Source of the DNA: an uncultured Clostridia bacterium
GTDB lineage: Bacteria > Bacillota > Clostridia > Christensenellales > UBA1242
DNA: 64,000 nt
NCBI GenBank assembly: GCA_934777435.1
Contig: CAKVNK010000001.1
Span: 1-64,000, forward strand
Reading direction: 5' to 3'
Under the pieces are notes generated by a model, which saw only the letters and a list, made by a program, of their open reading frames with translations, ran no database searches and was not told the DNA's origin. Positions 17,564 to 26,106 of the stretch are shown piece by piece. The first letter of the stretch is position 1. The number at the start of each line of letters is the position of its first letter. The translations under genes and the position numbers were made by a program.

Positions 17564-17907
17564 GTCAGCTTGGTCAGATGGTCGCAAGTTGGAACTCCAA
17601 TTTGAGGAAAGTCCGAGCTTCATAGAGCAGGGTGCTTGCTAACGGCAAGTCAAGGCAACTTGAAGGAAAGTGCAACAGAAAATTACCGCTGTACCCCTAA
17701 ACGGTAAAGTAAGGATGAAAAGGCGAGGCAAGAGCTCACCGCAGGTTTGGCGACAAACTTGGTCCATGCAAACCCCACCCGAAGCAAGGTAGAATATCCG
17801 CTACGGTTGCTCGCCAGGATAAATACACCGCTTGATGTGATAAGCAATTTTCACACTAGATAGATGACCGTCTAACACAGAACTCGGCTTATAGACCAAA
17901 CTGCCAC
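17564..17907 (+). ncRNA. rnpB: RNase P RNA (bacterial type A-like)
   Basis: This is the catalytic RNA of RNase P, which cuts the 5' leader from tRNA precursors. Conserved blocks occur in the right order: GAGGAAAGTCCGAGC (from 17604), ACAGAAAATTACCGC, GGATGAAAAGGCGAGGCAAG with AGAGCTCACCG, CCCACCCGAAGCAAGG, TAGATGACCGTCTA and ACAGAACTCGGCTTATAGACC near the 3' end. The ends pair as helix P1 (TTGGTC with GACCAA and CAG with CTG). The length of about 344 bases and the middle region fit type A more than the Bacillus type B; subtype is inferred. Exact ends are approximate. Confidence 0.95.
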
Positions 17908-17934
17908 CTAAATGCTTTCATCCTTTTGGATGGT

Positions 17935-17967
17935 GGAGAGTGTACGTAACTCTCCATTTTTTTTTGT
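17935..17967 (+). terminator. Terminator of rnpB
   Basis: GGAGAGT and ACTCTCC form a seven-base-pair stem followed by a long T-run. Confidence 0.9.
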
Positions 17968-18057
17968 TTTTTTTTGCTTTTAGATTGAAAGAATTTAAAA
18001 ATTGATGAGATAATAAACATTGCAGCAAGTTTAACTCTTGCTTGCTTTACAATTCTA

Positions 18058-18762
18058 TTACAATTTATCTGACAGAAAATTTTGTTTTATTATTCCCAAC
18101 GCCTTGGTTTCAATGCGAGAGATATAACTACGGCTGATTCCCATAATATCTGCCACTTCTTGCTGGCTACGTTCAACACCGTCTTTCAAACCGTAACGCA
18201 ACATAAATATTTTAAAATCACGTTCACTTAAACTCTGTTTAAGGTTTTTTGTAACTTCTTCAACAAACACCCGCTTTTCAACAATTTTATCTGTGTCTTG
18301 TTCTTCATTTTGTGGTATAATGTCACGCAATGTTAGGCTACTTCCGTCTTTACCTTCGGCAACAACTTCGTCCACGCTGATGCAGGCTTTGTGCTTTTTA
18401 TTTGCACGCAAAAGCATCAAAATTTCGTTTTCAATGCACCTGCTGGCGTAAGTTGAAATGGTTGACCCTTTATTTGGTTTATAACTATCAATCGCTTTAA
18501 TTAGCCCAATAGACCCCACAGAAAGCAATTCTTCACTTTCCGCTGCCTGCATATATTTTTTTGCAATATGTACAATAAGGCGTAAATTATGCTGAATAAG
18601 TTTTTCTCGTGCAGATTTATCACCAGCAAGCATAAGTTCAATATATTTTTTTTCTTCTTCATGTGTGAGTGGGTGGGGGAAGTTGTTTTCATTTGCACTG
18701 TTAACAAAGCCATGGAAGAACATAAGTTTAGATAAAAACTGGCCGATTGTTTCAAAAACCAT
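18058..18762 (-). CDS. sigK: Sporulation-type RNA polymerase sigma factor SigK
   Basis: A 234-residue sigma-70 family protein of the SigE/SigK group. After a hydrophobic N-terminal stretch (MVFETIGQFLSKLMFFHGFV), matching the pro-sequence that keeps pro-SigK inactive at the membrane, come NFPHPLT, region 2 (ARNxLI-like EKLIQHNLRLIVHIAKKY, ELLSVGSIGLIKAIDSY, TYASRCIENEILM) and region 4 ending in a helix-turn-helix QQEVADIMGISRSYISRIE. SigK drives late mother-cell gene expression during endospore formation, so the organism or a recent ancestor sporulates. The gene is uninterrupted; no skin-type element is present. AGGAG before ATG 18762 fixes the start. The assignment as SigK rather than SigE rests on the N-terminus and length. 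Confidence 0.85.
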   Translation of the reverse strand: MVFETIGQFLSKLMFFHGFVNSANENNFPHPLTHEEEKKYIELMLAGDKSAREKLIQHNLRLIVHIAKKYMQAAESEELLSVGSIGLIKAIDSYKPNKGSTISTYASRCIENEILMLLRANKKHKACISVDEVVAEGKDGSSLTLRDIIPQNEEQDTDKIVEKRVFVEEVTKNLKQSLSERDFKIFMLRYGLKDGVERSQQEVADIMGISRSYISRIETKALGIIKQNFLSDKL

Positions 18763-18934
18763 AAACACTCCTAAGCAAATATATGTCGAAGGTTGTCAAA
18801 ATTTGACAATTTGTGCGATTTGAAATTTATTAAAAGTGAGAATATGGCTTTGAAATTTTTTAAAAACAACTAAAAACAGATTGCCTGGTGAGAACAAAAG
18901 ATTTTTTGTTTTGTTAAACAAACGTCACACTTGT

Positions 18935-18963
18935 TTGACAAATTTGTATTAGTTTGTTAGATT
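18935..18963 (+). promoter_or_regulatory. Leaderless-type promoter of lepA
   Basis: TTGACA (18935-18940), a 17-base spacer and TAGATT (18958-18963), then seven bases to the ATG at 18971. The clearest leaderless arrangement in the window; there is no SD-like sequence in the gap. Confidence 0.75.
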
Positions 18964-18970
18964 AATTTGT

Positions 18971-20770
18971 ATGGATAGGATGGCTAAAATACGCAACTTT
19001 TGCATTGTGGCACACATAGACCACGGCAAAAGCACACTTGCAGATAGATTAATGGAAAAAACTGGCACAGTTGCCAAACGTGATATGGAAGACCAACTTT
19101 TGGATAGTATGGACATTGAACGTGAACGTGGCATTACAATTAAACTTACGCCAGCAACAATGAAATACAATTTTAATGGTGAGGAATATACACTCAATTT
19201 GATTGACACCCCTGGTCATGTGGATTTTTCATACGAAGTTAGCCGTTCACTGGCAGCCTGCGAAGGGGCATTGTTGGTTGTTGACGCAAGCCAAGGCGTG
19301 CAAGCACAAACCCTTGCAAATGTGTATTTAGCACTTGACGCAAACCTTGAAATAATCCCAGTTATAAACAAAGTAGACTTGCCAAGTGCGGATATTGAAG
19401 GCACAAAAAAGGAAATTGAAGATATTATTGGCATACCATGTGATGACGCTTGTGAAATCAGTGCAAAAACTGGGCTTAATATTGAAAGTGTACTTAAATC
19501 GGTTGTGTTGCATATGCCTTCACCTGTTGGTGATGTTAATAAACAACTTAAAGCCTTGGTGTTTGATAGTTATTATGATAGTTACAAAGGTGCGGTAAGT
19601 ATGGTTCGCATTTTTGACGGCAGTGTTAAAGTTGGCGATGAAATATTGTTTATGCAAACTGGTAAATCATTTGTGGTTACCGAAGTGGGCATATTTAAAC
19701 CACAATCAGTTGCGTGCGATTTGTTGCAAGCAGGTGACGTTGGCTATATTGCAGCCAGCATAAAAAATGTGTGCGACACAAAAGTTGGTGACACAATCAC
19801 ACTTAAAAACAATCCACTTGAAAAACCTTTGGAAGGGTATAAGCAAGCCACAAGTGTTGTGTTTTGTGGCATATTCCCACTTGATGGCGATAAATACCAA
19901 GAACTTACAGATGCTCTTGAAAAATTGCAACTTAATGACGCCAGCCTGCATTTTACAAAAGAAACTTCTTTGGCACTTGGCCATGGCTATCGTTGTGGCT
20001 TTTTGGGTTTGTTGCATATGGAAATTATCACCGAACGTTTGGAACGTGAATTTGGGCTTGATATTATCACCACAGCACCAAGCGTTGAGTATAAGGTTTA
20101 CGATAACAAAGGCAAGGAATATGATGTGACAAATCCTAGTGAAATGCCACCAATGCAAACCATAACAAAAATGGAAGAGCCTATTGTTAAAATGGAAATT
20201 ATCACACCAAAAGACTATTTGGGCGGAATTATGGATTTATGTTCAGATAGACGTGGCGTTTTCCACGATATGCAATATATCGATGCCAACCGCACAAAAC
20301 TTATATACACAATGCCACTTAATGAGATTGTTTATGACTTTTTTGATAAAATCAAATCAATCAGCAAGGGTTACGCAAGTATGGACTATGAACTTGCAGG
20401 CTATCAACCGGGCGAGTTAGTCAAACTTGATATTCTGCTTAATGGTGACGTGTGTGACGCACTTTCAATTATTGTGCACCGTGATAAAGCATATCAACGT
20501 GGCCGTGCATTATGTGAACGTTTAAAAACAGTTATTCCACGCCATTTGTTTGAAATACCAATTCAAGCGGTTATAGGCGGTAAAGTTATTGCACGTGAAA
20601 CCATATCGGCAATGCGTAAAGACGTGCTTGCAAAATGCTACGGTGGTGACGTAACACGTAAACGTAAATTGCTTGAAAAACAAAAGGAAGGTAAAAAACG
20701 TATGCGCCGTTTGGGTAGTGTTGAACTTCCAAGTGAAGCATTTGTTACAATTTTAAAACTTGATGATTAG
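18971..20770 (+). CDS. lepA: Elongation factor 4 (LepA)
   Basis: LepA is a ribosome-binding translational GTPase related to EF-G that helps translation under stress and in initiation. The 599-residue length is the family norm. G1 AHIDHGKST is near residues 13-21, switch II DTPGHVDF near 79-86, G4 NKVDLPSAD near 133-141, then the EF-G-like domains II, III and V and the LepA-specific C-terminal domain with the conserved GGKVIARETISAMRKDV near 537-553 and lysine-rich KRMRRLGSVELP near 576. The start MDRMAKIRNFC fits the family and the leaderless promoter. It leads into hemW and the hrcA operon, a gene order shared by many Bacillota. Confidence 0.97.
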   Translation: MDRMAKIRNFCIVAHIDHGKSTLADRLMEKTGTVAKRDMEDQLLDSMDIERERGITIKLTPATMKYNFNGEEYTLNLIDTPGHVDFSYEVSRSLAACEGALLVVDASQGVQAQTLANVYLALDANLEIIPVINKVDLPSADIEGTKKEIEDIIGIPCDDACEISAKTGLNIESVLKSVVLHMPSPVGDVNKQLKALVFDSYYDSYKGAVSMVRIFDGSVKVGDEILFMQTGKSFVVTEVGIFKPQSVACDLLQAGDVGYIAASIKNVCDTKVGDTITLKNNPLEKPLEGYKQATSVVFCGIFPLDGDKYQELTDALEKLQLNDASLHFTKETSLALGHGYRCGFLGLLHMEIITERLEREFGLDIITTAPSVEYKVYDNKGKEYDVTNPSEMPPMQTITKMEEPIVKMEIITPKDYLGGIMDLCSDRRGVFHDMQYIDANRTKLIYTMPLNEIVYDFFDKIKSISKGYASMDYELAGYQPGELVKLDILLNGDVCDALSIIVHRDKAYQRGRALCERLKTVIPRHLFEIPIQAVIGGKVIARETISAMRKDVLAKCYGGDVTRKRKLLEKQKEGKKRMRRLGSVELPSEAFVTILKLDD

Positions 20771-20915
20771 CTTATTAATCAAAAATGTCAATCAGCACAA
20801 AAATTGATTTATTTGTTGAAAATTGTGTAATATATTATGAAAAATTGATTGATTAGGTTATAATTAAACTAGAAAACAATAATATAACAGCCAAAAGGCA
20901 AATTTAGGGGTGTTT

Positions 20916-22058
20916 ATGGCAGAAGAAAAACCATTAGGTATGTATATTCACATACCATTTTGTTCAAAAAAGTGTGATTATTGCGACTTTGTTTCTTTTT
21001 CAATGGATAAGCAAGCACAACAAATGTATTTAGAAGGTTTGTTCACTGAAATTGACCAACTTAAAGTTAATTTTTATGGTCGTACATTTGACACAATTTA
21101 TATAGGTGGCGGTACACCAAGCATTGTTTATGAAGGCTTTTATTCAGCATTAAGCCGTAAACTCTTTTCAAGTTTCCACTTTGCTGAAAACACTGAATTT
21201 ACAATCGAAGTTAACCCAGCAAGTTTCACAAAAGAAAAGTTTATGGAATATGTGCAAGCAGGCGTAAATCGTATTAGCGTTGGCGTGCAATGTGTTGATA
21301 AACGTGTCTTGGCAAATCATGGCAGATTGCAAACTGTTGAAAATGTTAAGGAAACATTTAAAATGCTTAAAGATAGCCAATTTGCAAATGTAAGCGGTGA
21401 TGTTATGCTCGGCTTACCAGGGCAAACCGCAAATATGGTGCTTAAAACAGTTAAATTTTTAATTAAAAATCGTTGCAAACATATTTCAACTTACGCTTTG
21501 CAAGTGGAAAAGAATACATTGCTTTATGATAAAATGGCACGTGGCAAACTTCGCCCAGTTAATGACGTAAAGCAAGTTGCCATTTACAATAAGGTTGTTA
21601 AATTGCTTGCTAAAAATGGCTTTAAACGTTATGAAGTAAGCAATTTTGCACGCCCAGGGTTTGAATCTCGCCACAATAAAAAGTATTGGGACGAAACCAA
21701 CTATGTGGGGCTTGGCGTTTCAGCACACAGCTTCATTGACGGTTACCGCTATTATAACACCAAACGTTTAGACACCTATTTGGACGCAATGGCAGACGGC
21801 AAGTCAGCCGTATATAAACGTGAATTTATTGGTGATGCAGAACGTAGGGAAGAACGCATTATGCTTTCTCTCCGCACAGCACAAGGGCTTAACCTTGAAC
21901 AATTTAACCAAGATTTTCACGAAGATTTAATGCATTCACATGGTGCACAAATTAAACAAATGATGGATAATGGTATGCTGGAAGTTGTTGACGGTTACTT
22001 GCGTGTAACAGATAAATACTTTTATGTTTCTAACGCCATTATTTTAGAGTTGGTTTAA
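20916..22058 (+). CDS. hemW: HemW-like radical SAM protein (heme chaperone / coproporphyrinogen oxidase-like)
   Basis: A 380-residue radical SAM enzyme. The iron-sulfur motif CSKKCDYCDF (CxxxCxxC) lies near residues 15-24, followed by IYIGGGTPS near 64-72, FTIEVNPAS near 101-109 and GVQCVDKRVL near 128-137. Proteins at this position after lepA are HemW, which binds and delivers heme, not the true coproporphyrinogen oxidase HemN; HemW lacks the extra N-terminal HemN cysteine, as here. The start is ATG 20916, with TTAGGGGTG upstream; a GTG two codons earlier is less likely. The gene is followed by a terminator before hrcA. Confidence 0.9.
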   Translation: MAEEKPLGMYIHIPFCSKKCDYCDFVSFSMDKQAQQMYLEGLFTEIDQLKVNFYGRTFDTIYIGGGTPSIVYEGFYSALSRKLFSSFHFAENTEFTIEVNPASFTKEKFMEYVQAGVNRISVGVQCVDKRVLANHGRLQTVENVKETFKMLKDSQFANVSGDVMLGLPGQTANMVLKTVKFLIKNRCKHISTYALQVEKNTLLYDKMARGKLRPVNDVKQVAIYNKVVKLLAKNGFKRYEVSNFARPGFESRHNKKYWDETNYVGLGVSAHSFIDGYRYYNTKRLDTYLDAMADGKSAVYKREFIGDAERREERIMLSLRTAQGLNLEQFNQDFHEDLMHSHGAQIKQMMDNGMLEVVDGYLRVTDKYFYVSNAIILELV

Positions 22059-22138
22059 ACAAATTTATAAACAGATAAGAATTTATATATTAATTAATCA
22101 ACATTAAATGAATTTATAATTATGATTAATTAAAAGAG

Positions 22139-22176
22139 AAGAAGGTAATTCAAAATGCGAAGTGCCTTCTTTTTTA
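22139..22176 (+). terminator. Terminator of hemW
   Basis: AAGAAGG pairs with CCTTCTT around a loop, followed by a T-run. Confidence 0.75.
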
Positions 22177-22246
22177 CAATTAAAGTGGCTGGAAATTGTT
22201 TCTACAAAAAAAGTTAAAAATTTTTTTATTTTTTTGACAAAATCAG

Positions 22247-22275
22247 TTGACATTTGTTAGCAGTGTGCATAAAAT
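22247..22275 (+). promoter_or_regulatory. Promoter of the hrcA-grpE heat-shock operon
   Basis: TTGACA (22247-22252), a 17-base spacer and TAAAAT (22270-22275). The predicted transcription start falls inside the adjoining CIRCE operator. Confidence 0.8.
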
Positions 22276-22279
22276 AGAG

Positions 22280-22306
22280 TTAGCAATCAAATAATAAGAG
22301 TGCTAA
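22280..22306. promoter_or_regulatory. CIRCE operator (HrcA binding site)
   Basis: TTAGCAATC, nine bases, GAGTGCTAA: the right arm is perfect and the left arm differs from the TTAGCACTC consensus at one position. It overlaps the start of transcription of hrcA, so HrcA represses its own operon. No second CIRCE was found before dnaK or dnaJ. Confidence 0.92.
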
Positions 22307-22327
22307 AAAATAAAAAGAAGGTGAAAC

Positions 22328-23362
22328 GTGAACGCAGACGAAAAAAACAAGCGTAAGCACCAAATCATATTGGTTGCGGTGGACAGTTTTATCAAAACTA
22401 ACCAACCAATCACAAGTGGTGGGCTTAATCAACATTTTAAAGACATAAGTTCAGCCACCTTGCGTAACGAACTCAATGCACTTGAAAGCATGGGCTACTT
22501 TAAACAACTTCACACATCGGGTGGGCGTGTGCCAACTCCTTTGGCTTACAAAGAGTATGTTGAAAGTATGTTAAACAGCAACAAGTTAGATTACGATTCA
22601 ATCAAAGCCGTTCAATCTAATTACGAAAATAGGTCATTAAGTTTGATAAGCACTTTGTCAACTTTGGCAAAAAGGCTCAGCAAGGCAACCAATTATCCAG
22701 CAGTGTTAGTTCAACATGGTTTAAGCAATTTGGTTATTGAAAACATACAAATCATACCGCTTATCCAAAAGGACGCATTGTTGTTGGTTGAAACAAACGC
22801 TGGCATTATTGATGATAGCATGGCACTTGACAACAATATTGACCGCACCGCTTGTAATGAAGCAGGCGACTATCTCACAAAGCATTTTAATGGTAAAACA
22901 ATCGGTTATATGATTGAAAATATAAACACAGTTTGTTTATCAGCAGGTAGCCAAATTTTAAGTTTTAAAGAACTTATTGATGGCGTTGCAAATGCACTTA
23001 TTCAAGTTATACAAACCAAGTGTGATGTGCAAAACGAAAACCCAACAAAGATGCTTGCTGGGGCAACAAAATCAGAGTTGGACGAAGCAAAAGATGTGTT
23101 TGAGTTCTTGCAAAATGCGGATAATATAATAGATGTTGTTAAATCAGACACCAACGACCTTAACTTTACAATAGGTGAAGATACAACCGCAAGCAAACTT
23201 AAAGGTGGCATGATGATGAGTGCGCCAATCGTAATTGACGGTGTGCCAATCGCAAGCCTTGCATTGGTTGGGCCAAAACGTGTGGACTATGCCAACGTTG
23301 CGGCAGCACTTAAATTTATTGTAAATCAAATAGATAATTTAAAAGGAGGCAATAGTGGCTAA
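22328..23362 (+). CDS. hrcA: Heat-inducible transcription repressor HrcA
   Basis: HrcA is the repressor that binds CIRCE and releases it when GroEL is occupied by unfolded protein. The 344-residue protein has an N-terminal winged helix (residues 1-75, with SSATLRNELNALESMGYFKQ near 37-56 and the wing TSGGRVPT near 59-66), a GAF-like middle domain and the C-terminal family segment ending SALALVGPKRVDYANV-like near 318. The start codon is GTG 22328, preceded by AGAAGGTG. The stop overlaps the GTG of grpE by eight bases, so both proteins are made together. Its own promoter carries the operator. Confidence 0.95.
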   Translation: MNADEKNKRKHQIILVAVDSFIKTNQPITSGGLNQHFKDISSATLRNELNALESMGYFKQLHTSGGRVPTPLAYKEYVESMLNSNKLDYDSIKAVQSNYENRSLSLISTLSTLAKRLSKATNYPAVLVQHGLSNLVIENIQIIPLIQKDALLLVETNAGIIDDSMALDNNIDRTACNEAGDYLTKHFNGKTIGYMIENINTVCLSAGSQILSFKELIDGVANALIQVIQTKCDVQNENPTKMLAGATKSELDEAKDVFEFLQNADNIIDVVKSDTNDLNFTIGEDTTASKLKGGMMMSAPIVIDGVPIASLALVGPKRVDYANVAAALKFIVNQIDNLKGGNSG

Positions 23363-23960
23363 ACATAAACACGAACAAGTATGTGATTGCGAAAACAAAG
23401 ACAACGATTGCACTTGCCAAAACACCTGCGATTGTAAACAAAATTGCGAGTGTGGTGAAAATTGCACTTGTGACAAACAAACCAATAGTTGTGAAGGGTG
23501 CAGTGACAACACTGAAACCGAGTGTCAAACTGAAAATTGCACATGTTGTGAAGATAAGGTAGATTATTTATCTCAACTGCAACGTGTTCAAGCAGAGTTT
23601 GATAACTACCGCAAACGTATGGTAACCGCATTAGGTGACGCAAGGCAAGATGGTTTTATGGACGCTATCACACAGTTCTTGCCAGCACTTGACAGTTTTA
23701 AAATGGCGACTGCAATGATAACTGACAAAAACACACTGATAGGTATACAATTCATTGAAAAAGGCATTTTGGATACTCTTAGGAAAATGGGTGTTGAAAC
23801 CATTGAAGCAACTGGCAAGTTTAACCCAGAATTGCACCAAGCAATCGACACCGAAGATGCACCAAACTTTGAGTCTGGCGACATTGTAAAAGAGTGTTAC
23901 AAAGGCTTTACCTATAAGGGCAAAGTGATAAGATATTCACAAGTTATTGTTAAAAAATAA
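23355..23960 (+). CDS. grpE: GrpE nucleotide exchange factor with cysteine-rich N-terminal region
   Basis: GrpE releases ADP from DnaK. The C-terminal 130 residues are ordinary: a coiled-coil helix (VDYLSQLQRVQAEFDNYRKR near 69-88) and the beta domain ending in GFTYKGKVIRYSQVIVKK. The first 68 residues are not ordinary: they contain 16 cysteines, mostly as CxC pairs (Cys 10, 12, 19, 21, 25, 27, 31, 33, 37, 39, 46, 49, 57, 62, 64, 65), resembling a metallothionein. In most GrpE proteins this part is a short, acidic, disordered tail. The segment could bind metal or sense oxidation. GGAGG six bases before the GTG at 23355 shows that the cysteine-rich part is translated. It overlaps hrcA by eight bases. 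Confidence 0.95.
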   Translation: MAKHKHEQVCDCENKDNDCTCQNTCDCKQNCECGENCTCDKQTNSCEGCSDNTETECQTENCTCCEDKVDYLSQLQRVQAEFDNYRKRMVTALGDARQDGFMDAITQFLPALDSFKMATAMITDKNTLIGIQFIEKGILDTLRKMGVETIEATGKFNPELHQAIDTEDAPNFESGDIVKECYKGFTYKGKVIRYSQVIVKK

Positions 23961-24092
23961 TTTGTTAAATAAAATGTAAAATTTGTATATTTCTCGTGGA
24001 CTTTGAAACATACAATTATAAATAATTAAACACAAAACATATATAATCAGTTTAATGTAGTTCACAAATAAATTTTTAAGGAGATTAAGATT

Positions 24093-25916
24093 ATGTCAAA
24101 AATTATCGGTATTGACTTAGGTACAACAAATAGTTGTGTCGCAGTTATGGAAGGCGGTCAACCAACCGTTATTCCAAATAGTGAAGGTAGCAGAACCACT
24201 CCTTCTGTTGTTGCTTTCAAAGGCAATGAAAGATTAGTTGGTCAAGTGGCAAAACGTCAAATGGTTGCCAACCCAGAACACACAATTTACTCAATCAAAC
24301 GTGAAATGGGCACAGACTACAAAGTAAACATTGACGGTAAACAATATAGCCCAGAAGAAATCAGTGCAATGATTTTAAGCAAACTTAAACAAGACGCTGA
24401 AGCATATTTGGGTCAACCAGTAACTCAAGCAGTTATCACAGTGCCTGCATACTTTAACGACAGCCAACGTCAAGCAACTAAAAATGCTGGTAAAATTGCT
24501 GGTTTGGAAGTTTTGCGTATTATCAACGAACCTACCGCAGCAGCATTGGCATATGGTCTTGACAAACAAGATAGAAAGAACCAAAAAATCTTGGTATACG
24601 ACCTTGGTGGCGGTACATTTGATGTTTCTATTTTGGAAATTGGTGATGGCGTGTTTGAAGTGCTTTCAACAAATGGTAACACTCGTTTAGGCGGTGATGA
24701 CTTTGATAATCGTATTATGGACCTTTTGGTTGAAGAATTTAAAAAGGAAAATAACATTGATTTAAGCACAGATAAACTTGCTATGCAACGTTTGAAAGAA
24801 GCAGCAGAAAAGGCAAAAATTGAACTTTCAACATTAAGTTCAACCACAATCAGTTTGCCATTTATCACAGCAGACGCAACAGGCCCTAAACACTTGGAAT
24901 ACACACTTTCACGTGCTAAATTTGAAAGCATGATTGCAGACCTTGTTGAAAAAACTTTGGTATGCACACGTAATGCGCTTAAAGACGCTGGTTTAAGCAA
25001 AACCGATATTGCAAACGTTGTTTTGGTTGGTGGTTCAACACGTGTTCCTTGTGTTGTTGAAGCATTAAGCAAAGAAATTCCAGTAACACCATTTAAAGGC
25101 ATTAACCCAGATGAGTGTGTTGCAATCGGTGCATCTATTCAAGCAGGTGTGCTTGGTGGTGAAGTTAAAGACGTATTGTTGCTTGATGTAACACCATTGT
25201 CACTTGGTATTGAAACATTAGGTGGTGTATGCACACGTTTGATTGAACGTAACACCACAATTCCTACAAAGAAAAGCCAAATCTTTAGTACCGCACAAGA
25301 TAACCAACCTGGCGTAGAAATCAACGTGCTTCAAGGTGAACGTGAATTTGCCGCACAAAATAAATCTCTTGGCAGATTCCAACTTACTGGTATTCCACCA
25401 GCACCACGTGGCATTCCACAAATCGAAGTTACATTTGATATTGACGCAAACGGTATCGTAAATGTTAGTGCAAAAGACCTTGGCACTCAAAAAGAACAAA
25501 AAATCACAATCACTGCTTCAACAAACCTTAGTGAAGACGAAATCAACAAAGCAGTTAAAGAAGCAGAGCAATTTGCTGAAGAAGATAAAAAGAAACGTGA
25601 AGTTATTGACACACGTAACAGCCTTGACGCAAGCATTTTAAACATTGAAAAAACTGTTAAAGATAACGCTGATAAACTTAGCGAAGAAGATAAAAAACAA
25701 TTAACAGACGCTTGTGAAGAAGCAAAGAAACATCTTCAAGCAGAAAGCATTGACGAATTGAAAAAGGCTAGTGAAGACCTTATGAACGTTGCAAACACAG
25801 TGTTCAGCAAGATGTATCAACAAGCCCAAGCACAAGCTCAACAAGCAGGGCAAGCGGGTGCAAACACTAATAACGACAAAAAAGATGATGGTGACCCTAA
25901 CGTAGTTGTTGAATAA
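24093..25916 (+). CDS. dnaK: Chaperone DnaK (Hsp70)
   Basis: DnaK is the cytoplasmic Hsp70 chaperone, working with DnaJ and GrpE in an ATP-driven cycle. The 607-residue protein has IIGIDLGTTNSCVAVMEGG at 4-22, the second phosphate motif VYDLGGGTFDVSIL near 168-181, VLVGGSTRVPCV near 310-321, the linker DVLLLDVTPLSLGIET near 363-378, the substrate-binding domain and a Gln/Ala-rich tail ending PNVVVE in place of the commoner EEVVD. AAGGAGATTAAGATT precedes the ATG. It follows grpE by 132 bases without a clear terminator, so read-through from the CIRCE promoter is likely, with possible extra promoter. Codon use is strongly biased, as for a highly expressed gene. Confidence 0.98.
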   Translation: MSKIIGIDLGTTNSCVAVMEGGQPTVIPNSEGSRTTPSVVAFKGNERLVGQVAKRQMVANPEHTIYSIKREMGTDYKVNIDGKQYSPEEISAMILSKLKQDAEAYLGQPVTQAVITVPAYFNDSQRQATKNAGKIAGLEVLRIINEPTAAALAYGLDKQDRKNQKILVYDLGGGTFDVSILEIGDGVFEVLSTNGNTRLGGDDFDNRIMDLLVEEFKKENNIDLSTDKLAMQRLKEAAEKAKIELSTLSSTTISLPFITADATGPKHLEYTLSRAKFESMIADLVEKTLVCTRNALKDAGLSKTDIANVVLVGGSTRVPCVVEALSKEIPVTPFKGINPDECVAIGASIQAGVLGGEVKDVLLLDVTPLSLGIETLGGVCTRLIERNTTIPTKKSQIFSTAQDNQPGVEINVLQGEREFAAQNKSLGRFQLTGIPPAPRGIPQIEVTFDIDANGIVNVSAKDLGTQKEQKITITASTNLSEDEINKAVKEAEQFAEEDKKKREVIDTRNSLDASILNIEKTVKDNADKLSEEDKKQLTDACEEAKKHLQAESIDELKKASEDLMNVANTVFSKMYQQAQAQAQQAGQAGANTNNDKKDDGDPNVVVE

Positions 25917-26051
25917 TAACTTGTGGCATCAAATAGTTACAAAAAATTATTGATTGCAATTTTCTTCAAATCCTTTAAATGCTTTTAATATGATTAAATT
26001 GTTTTGGATAAATAATAATTGTAACCACATATAATACAAGAGTTTAAACAA

Positions 26052-26086
26052 AGGAAGAAGGCTTAAGAACCTTCTTCTCTTTGCGA
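26052..26086 (+). promoter_or_regulatory. Hairpin between dnaK and dnaJ
   Basis: GAAGAAGG and CCTTCTTC form an eight-base-pair stem with an eight-base loop. It is followed by CTCTTTG, not a real T-run, so it is more likely a partial terminator or mRNA-stabilising hairpin that lets dnaJ be made at a lower level than dnaK. Confidence 0.6.
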
Positions 26087-26106
26087 TAATTTTAAAAGGA
26101 ATTTAA

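Noticed and set aside
18058..18762. Possible skin-type element splitting sigK
   Set aside because: The gene is a single uninterrupted frame with all sigma regions.
19706..20158. 150-residue open frame antisense to lepA
   Set aside because: No SD; lies opposite a conserved gene.
24470..25102. 210-residue open frame on the minus strand within dnaK
   Set aside because: Long antisense frames opposite dnaK are a known effect of its codon bias. There is no ribosome-binding site and the dnaK frame is fully conserved.
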